Assembly: GCA_002011115.2 (NCBI GenBank)
Contig: MTME02000098.1
Location: forward strand, 1 to 32,128
Source of the DNA: Candidatus Pyrohabitans sp. JdFR-17
GTDB taxonomy: Archaea > Hydrothermarchaeota > Hydrothermarchaeia > Hydrothermarchaeales > BMS3B
Length of the DNA stretch: 32,128 nt
Direction of reading: 5' to 3'
The translations under genes and the position numbers were made by a program. Below are positions 23,819-30,913 of this stretch, piece by piece. Under the pieces are notes generated by a model. The model saw nothing but the letters and a program-made list of their open reading frames with translations, searched no databases and had not been told where the DNA came from. How positions within the stretch are numbered: position 1 is the first letter of the stretch; each line of letters starts with the position of its first letter.

Positions 23819-24006
23819 TACTGTTTACCGAATACCTCGTCAAATTTAACATAATCTCCGCGCTTAATTTCCCTACGAATCTCCTCTATTTCTTTTCGTT
23901 CTTCCTCTGTCAGCTCCTCATACCCGAGAAAGTTATCTATTTTCATGTTCAACTCAATAATCATTTTTTCTATGTTATTTATTTTCTTCAACAGTATATC
24001 AGTCAT
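23818..24006 (-). CDS. Antitoxin of the RelE-type pair
   Basis: A short acidic protein of about 62 residues, largely helical. It has a coiled-coil N-terminal half (LLKKINNIEKMIIELNMKID) and a charged C-terminal half (TEEERKEIEEIRREIKRGDY) ending in VKFDEVFGKQ, a typical toxin-wrapping tail. ATG 24006 is chosen; a GTG at 24018 gives four extra residues. The stop overlaps the toxin start. The assignment follows from order, size and charge; no DNA-binding fold is obvious. Confidence 0.75.
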   Translation of the reverse strand: MTDILLKKINNIEKMIIELNMKIDNFLGYEELTEEERKEIEEIRREIKRGDYVKFDEVFGKQ

Positions 24007-24062
24007 GTCTATAACCACTCACGCTACCTTCATAAATCAATACTTAAAAATTTTCCGATGTC

Positions 24063-24139
24063 GTATAACGTTCTGCGGACTTACGAAATTCGGCTTTGCT
24101 TAATTTGTGCAGAGCGGAGCCATATGCCCGCTGTTAGGT
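24063..24139. repeat. attC-like imperfect dyad, site 1
   Basis: The 77-base element is bounded by GTATAAC and GTTAGGT, close to the integron core pair RYYYAAC...GTTRRRY; read on the other strand the pair is ACCTAAC...GTTATAC. Inside, GCTTTGC (24093-24099) pairs with GCAGAGC (24109-24115) across a nine-base loop. Motifs AACGTTCTG (24067-24075) and CGCTGTTAGG (24129-24138) recur in sites 3 and 2. It lies between the antitoxin start and the end of the GIY-YIG-like remnant. Confidence 0.5.
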
Positions 24140-24159
24140 GACATGTTTTTTACTATTCC

Positions 24160-24449
24160 TTACCTCTGTATATTCCACTCTGGTTTCAGTTTTTCGATTA
24201 GGGGATTTTCTAATCCCTTTATGAGGTCGACATTTAAGCCTTTATATAATAGTGTTGATTCTGGTTTTAACGCAAATATCTTAACCACCTTTCCCTGTTC
24301 TAAGCATTCTTTTATTTTATTGGCAACACGCTCATTTGTCCCTGCTCCTTGCATACTTTTGTATCTATTCAATCTATCTTTCAAGGTTGTAACAGTATTA
24401 TCACAGACTCCTTTCCTACTTCTACAAAACCGTAATCGCTTAATATCAT
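24160..24449 (-). pseudogene. Broken small gene, probably GIY-YIG nuclease-like
   Basis: A strong ribosome binding site (GGAGGCTTGAAA) precedes ATG 24449, which opens MILSDYGFVEVGKESVI but stops after 22 codons at 24381. A second frame continues without a gap as LKDRLNRYKSMQGAGTNERV, then KIKECLEQGKVVKIF and a C-terminus GLENPLIEKLKPEWNIQ. The later part, with LKDRL and the NPLIEKLKPEWN ending, looks like the second half of a GIY-YIG nuclease domain; the first half with the GIY and YIG motifs is not seen. One indel near 24385-24400 would join the frames. Identification as GIY-YIG is from the pattern only and is moderate. Confidence 0.5.
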
Positions 24450-24472
24450 TTTCAAGCCTCCAATAACATGAC

Positions 24473-24533
24473 CCCTAACAGCGAACATACAGTTCGAGCC
24501 ACGACCTCACCCAAAATGCCACTAACCTTATAC
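24473..24533. repeat. attC-like imperfect dyad, site 2 (inverted)
   Basis: On the minus strand this 61-base element runs from GTATAAG to GTTAGGG. Its inner end CGCTGTTAGG (plus positions 24474-24483) is identical to site 1, and both are followed by a CATG. It is inverted relative to sites 1 and 3 and has weaker internal pairing, so it may be degenerate. It separates the GIY-YIG-like remnant from the 317-codon gene. Confidence 0.4.
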
Positions 24534-24564
24534 AGAGAACTACGGGCGAACTGTTTTTCCCGTT

Positions 24565-25518
24565 TCATAATGCATTTGTAATAGTAGCATATAGGCACAC
24601 CCCATTAAAACCACATTTTTTGCATTTGGGAGTACTCCCACATATATTGTATCTTTCTCTTCCACAATAATACCAAATAAAAATATCTACAATACCAGGC
24701 GCATCGCCTAAGTCTATATCCTCAACAACTTTTCCTTTCAGGTATTTAGAGCAGAAATTGATCAGAGCATCATGTAGAGATTTTTTGTCTAAGGGATCAT
24801 TTTTATTTTCGCTACTGCACACATGGTATATCCCAGTTCTTATTATAAATCTCATTTCATGCCTATCCATAGGAATTCTATCCCAATAGCCAAAATCTCT
24901 GAGATAATTATCCCTTCCTTTTTCGCCTAATACATTGCTCTTTCCAATTTTTGCCATCTCATAAAGTTTTTCTGTAAAGTCTTTTATAGTCTGATATTTT
25001 AATAATCTTTTTACCCTCTTTTTTGCTTTATCTTTTATAATTTTGGGAACAAATTTATAAACTAACTCAGTAAGTTCTTTTTTTGCTTCTGAACTTCTTA
25101 TATCGCTTGCATGGCGATTACAAAAACGTTCCATTTCACTATAAAATTTCGAATAGTATATTGACAATTTTGAATTTTTCTCCTCAACGATATAAACTCT
25201 ACTATTATCGATAATTTCCCAATTGCCATATATTCCATCAACCATAGCACTGCTGGAAAGAGCATGACCATGAGTGCTAAATTCATCCTTTAAAGCCTTT
25301 GGAATTAATTTTCTGTCAAGATCTTTTATAATCTCCTCGGAAGAATCTCTAATACTGAACAATAATTCTTTGGGCATTCTGAAATACCAGGCCTGATAGG
25401 TAATCATCTCAACAATATGCTTCAGTGCTTTAATAGAGTCTGGATTTTGGCTAAGTTCTTGTTTGTTATTTCTCAATAACTGAAGTTCGTCTTTGAGTTT
25501 TTTTGCCAAATCTATCAT
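24565..25518 (-). CDS. Protein of unknown function with C-terminal cysteine cluster
   Basis: A 317-residue AT-rich gene whose product I do not recognise. It is helical and charged throughout. The C-terminus has Cys285 and then C293-X5-C299-X2-C302-X5-C308 (ICGSTPKCKKCGFNGVC), close to the C-X6-C-X2-C-X5-C iron-sulphur loop of endonuclease III-type glycosylases, with PKCxxC in the same place. The preceding segment LGDAPGIVDIFIWYYCG is where a helix-hairpin-helix catalytic Asp would lie, but the match is too weak to claim. The start at ATG 25518 lacks a good ribosome binding site; an overlapping short frame upstream has one, so the true N-terminus may be lost by a frameshift. Defence or DNA repair is plausible by context only. 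Confidence 0.65.
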   Translation of the reverse strand: MIDLAKKLKDELQLLRNNKQELSQNPDSIKALKHIVEMITYQAWYFRMPKELLFSIRDSSEEIIKDLDRKLIPKALKDEFSTHGHALSSSAMVDGIYGNWEIIDNSRVYIVEEKNSKLSIYYSKFYSEMERFCNRHASDIRSSEAKKELTELVYKFVPKIIKDKAKKRVKRLLKYQTIKDFTEKLYEMAKIGKSNVLGEKGRDNYLRDFGYWDRIPMDRHEMRFIIRTGIYHVCSSENKNDPLDKKSLHDALINFCSKYLKGKVVEDIDLGDAPGIVDIFIWYYCGRERYNICGSTPKCKKCGFNGVCLYATITNAL

Positions 25519-25579
25519 TTAACATCCAATTAATGGTGTTTTTAAATTCGTCGGCAAATTTGTTTATGTCATATTCCAT
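25466..25579 (-). CDS. 37-codon frame with strong ribosome binding site, overlapping the next gene
   Basis: ATG 25579 follows GGAGGCTTGAAAA, the same 13 bases that precede the GIY-YIG-like gene at 24449. The frame reads MEYDINKFADEFKNTINWML and continues to a stop at 25466, overlapping the first 53 bases of the 317-codon gene in another frame. Either this is the true start of that gene, displaced by one frameshift near 25515, or a short leader peptide coupled to it. The first reading seems more likely, because the downstream frame has no good ribosome binding site. Confidence 0.45.
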   Translation of the reverse strand: MEYDINKFADEFKNTINWMLNDRFGKKTQRRTSVIEK

Positions 25580-25614
25580 TTTTCAAGCCTCCTATCTCTT
25601 TCGCACGTAATTTT

Positions 25615-25698
25615 GGCCAACGTTCTGGAGATATGTGAAGTTCCGCTTTACAGGATTTTGAACGTCGCCGAAAGTGAAGCCACATCTATAATTAAGGG
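25615..25698. repeat. attC-like imperfect dyad, site 3
   Basis: The element starts GGCCAACGTTCTG. AACGTTCTG (25619-25627) is identical to site 1, and the next 24 bases match site 1 at 15 positions without gaps, including GAA-TTC-GCTTT. ATGTG (25633-25637) can pair with CACAT (25681-25685). The far end, ATTAAGGG, is a poor match to GTTRRRY, so this copy is degenerate. It lies between the unknown gene and the end of the nucleotidyltransferase gene. Confidence 0.4.
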
Positions 25699-25745
25699 CT
25701 TGAATATTTAAAAGTCTTGTACACTATTAGGACACCGATAACCGC

Positions 25746-26657
25746 TCAGAAAATCTCACTCGCCTCTATCGTCGTGGTGAAGGTACGCAGTAGAAGCTCT
25801 TCCTCTGGCTGAGGCGTTGCGAGGAGCACCAGTTCGCTCCACTTGCGGTACTCGTGGGCTCTGCTTTCCAGGGCACGGAGCTTCTCAACCACGCCTCGTC
25901 TCGCCATCTCTTCCCTCAGCGAAGAGAACATCTCCTCGCTTCCCGCGAGCAGCTTCGCCTCGTGGAAGATCTTGCACGCCACCATGTCTTCAAAGCTCTG
26001 GAAGCGCAGCTGCTCTCTCGCCTTGCTCCACCTCTTAATCAGATAATCAAGCTCTTCCTTGCGGGGCATCGCAAGAAGGCGGTGCTTTATCTCAAATAGC
26101 AAGCTGTCCAGCTTTTCTTCAATCTCACGGCTCACATCATCGCCGAGGATGACCACCAGGTCTAGGTCGGAGCCCGCCACAAGCTCACCGGTGCTGCGTT
26201 CCGGGCGAGGGTCAGCGTGCGCCATGCCGAGGGGAACGTCGCCCCCGAGAATGAAGCAGCTCTGGCTTAGAAGTGTCTTTCCTTCCTCACCCAGCCTCTC
26301 CACCGCTTCTGTGACCACGCGCTTCGCCAGCCTAAGCTTGTGCGCACTTATCTCAGTAATTTCCTTCTCGAGCTGTGCCGCCCTCTCCACAACCTCGCTT
26401 TTCTGCTCCTCCAGCCCAACTACGGTGTAGGTGAGAAACTCCCGCTGAATCGATGGCGACAGGCGGGCGTAACCCTCAATGCGCCTGTCCAAGCGTAGGT
26501 AGCGCCTTCCCACTCGCCTGGTTACAATGCGTCTGCTCAGCATGCAGGTGCGCCACAGCTGAAAGGAGTCTATGCCCAGGCTCTCGTAAAGCTCCTTTCC
26601 CAGGGCTACGCCATGCTGCCTGAGAAACTCCAACACTCGCCCTTCAATCTCCTCCAT
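25746..26657 (-). CDS. Nucleotidyltransferase-fold protein with N-terminal winged helix
   Basis: A 303-residue protein that I recognise only by domain. Residues 1-60 look like a winged helix ([20 protein letters not shown], then a basic [13 protein letters not shown]). Residues 85-130 are a charged helical linker. A Pol beta-type nucleotidyltransferase domain follows, with the GSDLDLVVI motif at 162-170 (Asp164 and Asp166 as metal ligands) and the preceding helix [10 protein letters not shown]. The C-terminal third is helical. The substrate is unknown. The gene overlaps the end of the dehydrogenase gene by 14 bases on the same strand, so the two are probably cotranscribed. Confidence 0.72.
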   Translation of the reverse strand: MEEIEGRVLEFLRQHGVALGKELYESLGIDSFQLWRTCMLSRRIVTRRVGRRYLRLDRRIEGYARLSPSIQREFLTYTVVGLEEQKSEVVERAAQLEKEITEISAHKLRLAKRVVTEAVERLGEEGKTLLSQSCFILGGDVPLGMAHADPRPERSTGELVAGSDLDLVVILGDDVSREIEEKLDSLLFEIKHRLLAMPRKEELDYLIKRWSKAREQLRFQSFEDMVACKIFHEAKLLAGSEEMFSSLREEMARRGVVEKLRALESRAHEYRKWSELVLLATPQPEEELLLRTFTTTIEASEIF

Positions 26658-27786
26658 TCTCAGCCAGCTCTTTCACCTTCGCCGCTATCGCCGAGCCCAC
26701 CTGCGCTGTTGATGCGCTGCCACCTATATCGGGGGTGCGTACGCCTGAGCGTAGCGTCTCTGCCACCGCCTGCTCAACGAGCTTCGCTGCCTCAGCCTCG
26801 CCGAGTTCCTGGAGCATGAGCGCTCCTGCGAGTATCTGAGCCACAGGGTTCGCTAACCCTTTGCCCTTCAGATTGGGCGCAGAGCCGTGCACCGGCTCAA
26901 ACATGCTCACTCCATCAGGATTTATGTTGCCGCTGGGCGCCAGGCCTATGCCCCCCTGAATCTGCGCACCCAGATCGGTGATTATGTCCCCGAACATATT
27001 GGGGGTCACGATAACCTGAAAATGTTCCGGCATAGTGAGGAAGTACATGGTGATCGCATCCACGTAGTTAAACTCCGTTTCCATCTCAGCGTAACCCTTC
27101 GCCACCTCTTCAAACACCTCCCGCCACAGGGAGTAAACATGGGTGAGCACATTCGCCTTGTCCACGCTGGTAACTCGCCGCATGCCCTGACGTTTCGCCA
27201 GCTCGAAGGCGTAGCGAATAACGCGCTCCGCACCCTCGCGGGAGATCACGCCTATCTGAAAGGCTATCTCCTCGCTTCTCACCTTTGTTATGTCTATGCC
27301 GAACTTGAGCTCGTACAGCTCGCGCTTAACCTCAAGCTCTTCCCTTTGCTTTGGCGAAGTCACCCTCGCTCCTACACCAACGTAGAAGTCTTCTGTGTTC
27401 TCCCTCACCACAAAGAAGTTTATGTCCTCGGGCTTCTTATCCTTCAGCGGCGTGGGGATGCCGGGGTAAAGCTTCACGGGGCGCAGGTTCACATACTGGT
27501 CGAAGTAGAAGCGCAGCTTCAGCAGAATGCCCTGCTCCAGGATGCCCGGCTTAACGCGCGGGTCGCCAACCGCGGCGAGGTAAATCGCATCGCAGCCGGA
27601 GATTTCCTTCAGCGCATCCTCGCCGAGAATCTCTCCAGTGGCTAGGTAATGCTCCGCGCCAAAGGGGTAGCGAACCCACTCGAAGTCTATATTAGCCACT
27701 TCTCCAGCCGCCTCAAGAACCTTTATACCTTCCTGCATAACCTCAGGCCCGACTCCATCACCGGGTATCACAGCGATTTTGTACAT
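26644..27786 (-). CDS. Isopropylmalate/isocitrate-type beta-decarboxylating dehydrogenase
   Basis: A 380-residue NAD(P)-dependent decarboxylating dehydrogenase. Motifs are [11 protein letters not shown] at the start, [14 protein letters not shown] around 125-139, the [18 protein letters not shown] segment with the catalytic Lys near 215, and [21 protein letters not shown] with two metal-ligand aspartates. Substrate is uncertain: 3-isopropylmalate (leucine), D-malate/tartrate, or isocitrate are all in this family, and the RENTEDFY helix resembles the isopropylmalate/D-malate group. GGTGGTG precedes ATG 27786 and GTG 27789 is an alternative. The next gene upstream is divergent (vapB). Confidence 0.87.
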   Translation of the reverse strand: MYKIAVIPGDGVGPEVMQEGIKVLEAAGEVANIDFEWVRYPFGAEHYLATGEILGEDALKEISGCDAIYLAAVGDPRVKPGILEQGILLKLRFYFDQYVNLRPVKLYPGIPTPLKDKKPEDINFFVVRENTEDFYVGVGARVTSPKQREELEVKRELYELKFGIDITKVRSEEIAFQIGVISREGAERVIRYAFELAKRQGMRRVTSVDKANVLTHVYSLWREVFEEVAKGYAEMETEFNYVDAITMYFLTMPEHFQVIVTPNMFGDIITDLGAQIQGGIGLAPSGNINPDGVSMFEPVHGSAPNLKGKGLANPVAQILAGALMLQELGEAEAAKLVEQAVAETLRSGVRTPDIGGSASTAQVGSAIAAKVKELAENGGD

Positions 27787-27872
27787 CACACCACCATGCT
27801 AAATTCAGGGTGTAGAATAAAAAAGTTTGGGGGGTTTCGAGTTTTAAGATGTGAACATAAGTTTAAACATAC
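27787..27872. promoter_or_regulatory. Divergent promoter region, dehydrogenase and vapBC
   Basis: An 86-base gap. Toward vapB, GAGTTTTAAG near 27839-27848 sits about 28 bases before ATG 27873, and no ribosome binding site follows, so a leaderless message is likely. Toward the dehydrogenase, an AT-rich CTTTTTTATTC (minus strand, about 27815-27825) can serve as TATA box. The 8-base palindrome GTTTAAAC at 27861-27868 touches the vapB start and could be an antitoxin operator. Confidence 0.45.
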
Positions 27873-28079
27873 ATGGCAAAGACCATTACTATTACGGAGG
27901 AGAGCTACAACCTCCTGAAGAGTGTGAAGAGGAGAGACGAGAGTTTCTCCGACGTCATCAAGCGGCTTGTTGCAAAGGAGGGCAGGATTATGGACAGCTT
28001 TGGCAGGTGCAGTATAGATGAGGAGGTTATGAAAGACCTCAGGAAAGCCTGGAAGAAGTACACGGAGGCTATGCCTTGA
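27873..28079 (+). CDS. vapB: VapB-type antitoxin
   Basis: A 68-residue antitoxin. The N-terminal half is a ribbon-helix-helix/AbrB-like DNA-binding segment (TITITEESYNLLKSVKRRDE, then SFSDVIKRLV), and the C-terminal half (SIDEEVMKDLRKAWKKYTEA) is the toxin-binding tail. Its TGA overlaps the vapC TTG start. It should block VapC and repress its own promoter. Confidence 0.88.
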   Translation: MAKTITITEESYNLLKSVKRRDESFSDVIKRLVAKEGRIMDSFGRCSIDEEVMKDLRKAWKKYTEAMP

Positions 28080-28462
28080 AGTGCGTGGATACCGACTTCC
28101 TCGTGGCGGTGCTCAGGGGGGATAAGAGTGCTGTGCCGGTGATTGAGGAGCTGGACAGGGAGAGGGTGAGGTTCACCACCGTCATAAATGCCTTCGAGCT
28201 CTACGCCGGCGCATATTACACCGGCGGGAGAGCCGTCAGAGAGGCTAAAAATCTGCTGTCCAAGTTTCACATCCTCACCTTTGATGACACATGCGCTGAG
28301 AGGGCGGGGGAAATCTTTGCAACCCTGAAGAAGGAGGGGCTCAGCCTAGATGTGAGGGATGTGATGATTGCAGCGACGGTGGCAACGTATGACCTCACGC
28401 TGATTACAAGAAATGTGAAGCACTTCAGCAGAATTAAAGGGCTTAAGGTGAGAAGCTGGTAG
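28076..28462 (+). CDS. vapC: VapC-type PIN-domain ribonuclease toxin
   Basis: A 128-residue PIN-domain RNase. The acidic metal-binding residues are in place: Asp5 (KCVDTDFL), Glu41 (NAFELYAG), Asp95 (DVRDVMIAATV) and a further acidic residue in the RNVKHF region being replaced by the usual asparagine pattern. VapC toxins cut tRNA or rRNA when freed from VapB. The start is TTG 28076, overlapping the vapB stop (TTGA); the first residues KCVDTDFLV match the family start. The motif pair ITRNVKHFSRI near the end is typical of VapC. Confidence 0.9.
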   Translation: MKCVDTDFLVAVLRGDKSAVPVIEELDRERVRFTTVINAFELYAGAYYTGGRAVREAKNLLSKFHILTFDDTCAERAGEIFATLKKEGLSLDVRDVMIAATVATYDLTLITRNVKHFSRIKGLKVRSW

Positions 28463-28470
28463 CTGTGGGC

Positions 28471-28599
28471 ATGCAAACAAAGAAGGAATATGAGGAACTT
28501 AAAGAGAGGACAGAGATAGACTGGGAGCTTGTAGAGAAGATAAAAAGAAGCCTTGAAAACATAAAGCAGGGAAGGATTAGTGAGTGGTATACTAAGTAA
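28471..28599 (+). CDS. Small orphan antitoxin-like protein
   Basis: A 42-codon gene that starts nine bases after vapC. The product is acidic-basic and helical: EYEELKERTEIDWELVEKIK followed by SLENIKQGRISEWYTK. The segment VEKIKRSLENIKQGRISEW is the kind of tail found in antitoxins paired with RelE-type toxins. GGTGAG lies upstream within vapC. Its former partner is probably the RelE fragment on the opposite strand just beyond it. It may be expressed with vapBC or be a remnant. Confidence 0.55.
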   Translation: MQTKKEYEELKERTEIDWELVEKIKRSLENIKQGRISEWYTK

Positions 28600-28784
28600 T
28601 ATAAGCGCTTACCATTAAACTTCTTTTCCCTGAAAAATGAGAGTCCTGCTAAAGGTTTACCTACTTCGTCGCCCCTCTCCATCAACTGCTTGAGAATCTT
28701 ATCCACGCGTTTTTGTTCTGATTTGTCCAGTTTAGCATAGTCCTTGTCGAATTCTTCTGTTTTGAAAATTCTGAATCTGCTCAC
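28600..28784 (-). pseudogene. Truncated RelE-type toxin gene, inverted
   Basis: From GTG 28784 the minus strand reads SRFRIFKTEEFDKDYAKLDK and goes on through ILKQLMERGDEVGKPL and REKKFNGKRLYYLVY, the first three quarters of a RelE-like toxin. After LVY, where the family continues with a last strand and helix, the frame runs into the antisense of the orphan antitoxin gene (HSLILPCF). The toxin thus lost its C-terminus at about 28600. The toxin and antitoxin now face each other, as if an inversion had broken a former relBE operon. Confidence 0.65.
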
Positions 28785-28831
28785 AAGAGTGCAAATGCTA
28801 TTCAAAGCTTAAAAAACTACCTGCTGCTTAC

Positions 28832-29791
28832 TCAAACCTCCACCCTTATACCCAGAATCTCCCTCTCGCCTTCGTAAACCGCCCTTGCAATCTCGGCACT
28901 CCCCCTTGCTGCGCTATACTCGTCTGTGCGCAGCACCGGCGCTAGCTCGCGCAGCCTCTCCGCCAGCCTCGAAAACACCGCGTCGTTAACACCTGCACCG
29001 CCGGTTATTACTATCGCCTCCGGCTCAACCAGCGCCGTGAGGGAGCGAATCTCCATCTCCACGCTCAGCACGAGAGCATTCAAGGCGAGCTTTGCTCTTT
29101 CGTTTTTGGGTTCAAGAATCTCCCTGAGATCTGAAAAGGGGTATATCTTCACAGCACCCGCGCGGGAGAAGGCTTCGCCTGCGGTAACCTCGCCCCTATC
29201 GATGCGGCGGATCGCCTCTAAGTCAAGGGGACCGTGGAATATGCCTATCGCACCTAGGCAGGCGTCAATAGCGCCGATTATTCTCCCAGACTTCACAGCC
29301 ACGCTCACAGTATTGGAGCTTATGTCGCTCACAATAAAGCTCTTCGCGCCAAGCTCCCGCTTTACCTTCAGATAAGCATCGTAGGCGATGCTCACCTTCT
29401 CTGCGCTCGCCATGTGGGAGTAAAGCGCGCGCATGCGCTCGTCTAAGCTGGCTATGTTGCGATGAAGTCCGGGTATAACCACCGCCTTAATCCCGCTCGC
29501 CGCAAGCTCATCGTAGGCGCGGGTGCCCCCGCCAACATGCTCGCCAGCGCCGCCACCTGGGAGCACTCCGCGGTTTTTAACCTTATCTATGCGGGTGATC
29601 GCCGTTAGCGCATCGCCCATGGAATAAGTTATCCCCGCAAGCTCTATCTTCGCCAGCTCAACCCTGCGCTCAATCTCTTGGAGCACGCCTTCGCGCGCAG
29701 CTTTGCTGCGGGGCACTGAGAAGCCCGCGTTCTCAGGAATAAGGTAGAAACGAATTTCGCGAGTGCCGTGGTCCATGCCCAGAAAGCTCAT
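28832..29791 (-). CDS. DUF1464 (COG2441) predicted acyl kinase-like protein
   Basis: A 319-residue protein of the archaeal DUF1464 family, annotated elsewhere as predicted butyrate kinase on the strength of an ASKHA-type fold. Visible marks are the N-terminal phosphate loop LGMDHGTREIRF, ITYSMGDALTAITRIDKVKN, GVLPGGGAGEHVGGGTRAYD and the adenosine-type motif AIVITGGAGVND near residue 258. The substrate is not proven. GGTGAGG precedes ATG 29791. It is the last of three genes on the minus strand, after the ATP-grasp gene and pheA. Confidence 0.87.
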   Translation of the reverse strand: MSFLGMDHGTREIRFYLIPENAGFSVPRSKAAREGVLQEIERRVELAKIELAGITYSMGDALTAITRIDKVKNRGVLPGGGAGEHVGGGTRAYDELAASGIKAVVIPGLHRNIASLDERMRALYSHMASAEKVSIAYDAYLKVKRELGAKSFIVSDISSNTVSVAVKSGRIIGAIDACLGAIGIFHGPLDLEAIRRIDRGEVTAGEAFSRAGAVKIYPFSDLREILEPKNERAKLALNALVLSVEMEIRSLTALVEPEAIVITGGAGVNDAVFSRLAERLRELAPVLRTDEYSAARGSAEIARAVYEGEREILGIRVEV

Positions 29792-29821
29792 CTCCTCACC
29801 TACGGCGAGCGCACGGCATCA

Positions 29822-30895
29822 CTAACCTCCCGAAGGGTAACTCCCCAGTATCTTCATGAAAGACGCCCGTTTCTCTATCTCCTCAAGCACTCGTTTTATT
29901 CTCTCCTCGCTGCGGTGTCCTTCAAAGTCTATAAAGAATATATAATCGCCAAGAGCGCGACGAGATGGGCGGGACTCTATCTTTGTGAGGTTCACCTTCG
30001 CCTTGGCAAAGGCCTCAAGTATCTCATACAGGGCGCCCGGCTTGTCCTTAAGGCTGAGGATAATAGAGGTTTTGTCCCTGCCCGTGGGCGCGTGGTCCTT
30101 CTTGGCAAGGATGAAGAAGCGCGTCTGGTTGTGGTCTATGTCCTGAATCTTCTCCTTGAGTACCTCTAAGCCGTAAAGCTTTGCCGCTGCCAGCGGAGCG
30201 ATAGCAGCCACGTCGCGAAGCTGCTTCTCTTTAATTTCCCGCGCAGCGTCGGCGGTGCTCGGATAGTTGGCTGTAGCCACCGCTAAGCTCGAGATGAAAC
30301 CTTTGCACTGCGCCAGTGCCTGAGGATGGGAGATTACCTTGCGTATCTCTCCCAGTTTAACCCCCGGCAACGCGAGCAGGTGGTGGTTTATGTCCAGAAT
30401 CACCTCCGCATAAACCTTAGCATTCCGCTTGACGAGCAGTTCCATGGCGAGGGCGACGCTGCCTTCGAGGGAGTTCTCCACAGGTAAGACACCAAACTCC
30501 ACCTCTCCCCTTTCAACAAGATCGAATATCTCCTCGATGTCGCGGGCGAGCACTAAATGCGGGGACTTCATGAACCGAAGCGCAGCTTCCTCGGAGAATG
30601 TGCCCCTCGGTCCGAGTATGGCTATTTTGCCCTGCCGCTGGGCACGCTTGCTCTCCAGAATAATCCGCTCAAAGATGTCGCGCACAAACTCGCGGCTAAG
30701 CTCACCGGCGTTTGCAAGTGCTCGCGAGAGCACCTGCTTCTCCCGCTCCGGGTCTTCGATGCGCATCCCCTTGGCGAGCTTGTACTTGCCAACCTGCTCC
30801 GCAACCCGAATCCTGCGCCTGAGTAACTCTAAAAGCTGGGTGTCTATTTCGTCTATCTCCTTCCTCATCTTCGCCAGGTCGCTCATCCTACGCAT
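29822..30895 (-). CDS. pheA: PheA, chorismate mutase-prephenate dehydratase with ACT domain
   Basis: A bifunctional P-protein of 357 residues that makes phenylpyruvate from chorismate. Residues about 4-90 are the AroQ chorismate mutase helices (RKEIDEIDTQLLELLRRRI, then KGMRIEDPEREKQV). Residues about 92-265 are prephenate dehydratase, beginning ILGPRGTFSEEAA and including VLPVENSLEGSV, STADAARE and HNQTRFFIL. Residues about 273-350 are the ACT regulatory domain (KPGALYEILEAFAKAKVNLT and ESRPSR), so phenylalanine feedback is likely. The start is ATG 30895; ATG 30886 (MSDLAKMRK) is also possible. It lies 18 bases after the ATP-grasp gene. Confidence 0.95.
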   Translation of the reverse strand: MRRMSDLAKMRKEIDEIDTQLLELLRRRIRVAEQVGKYKLAKGMRIEDPEREKQVLSRALANAGELSREFVRDIFERIILESKRAQRQGKIAILGPRGTFSEEAALRFMKSPHLVLARDIEEIFDLVERGEVEFGVLPVENSLEGSVALAMELLVKRNAKVYAEVILDINHHLLALPGVKLGEIRKVISHPQALAQCKGFISSLAVATANYPSTADAAREIKEKQLRDVAAIAPLAAAKLYGLEVLKEKIQDIDHNQTRFFILAKKDHAPTGRDKTSIILSLKDKPGALYEILEAFAKAKVNLTKIESRPSRRALGDYIFFIDFEGHRSEERIKRVLEEIEKRASFMKILGSYPSGG

Positions 30896-30913
30896 AGCTT
30901 TTGCGGCAGTGGT

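Larger units (their letters stand above)
23530..25700. mobile_element. Possible integron gene-cassette cluster (attC-like sites, no integrase)
   Basis: Between mutL and a nucleotidyltransferase gene lies a clearly more AT-rich block. It holds three short units, all on the minus strand: a RelE-type toxin-antitoxin pair, a broken GIY-YIG-like gene, and a 317-codon gene of unknown role. Three related imperfect dyads at 24063-24139, 24473-24533 and 25615-25698 separate or bound the units. Toxin-antitoxin pairs and single genes without their own promoters are typical cassette contents. No integron integrase or attI site is in the window, so this would be a cluster lacking an integrase. The identification rests on motif reading alone. 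Confidence 0.42.

Noticed and set aside
24107-24466. 119-codon plus-strand frame across the GIY-YIG-like remnant
   Set aside because: It is antisense to a better-supported minus-strand gene with a strong ribosome binding site, and consists of Phe/Leu/Ser-rich shadow sequence.
26887-27645. 252-codon open frame on the plus strand opposite the dehydrogenase gene
   Set aside because: It lies wholly antisense to a clear isopropylmalate/isocitrate-type dehydrogenase, is rich in His, Arg and Leu as expected of a GC-rich shadow frame, and shows no domain.
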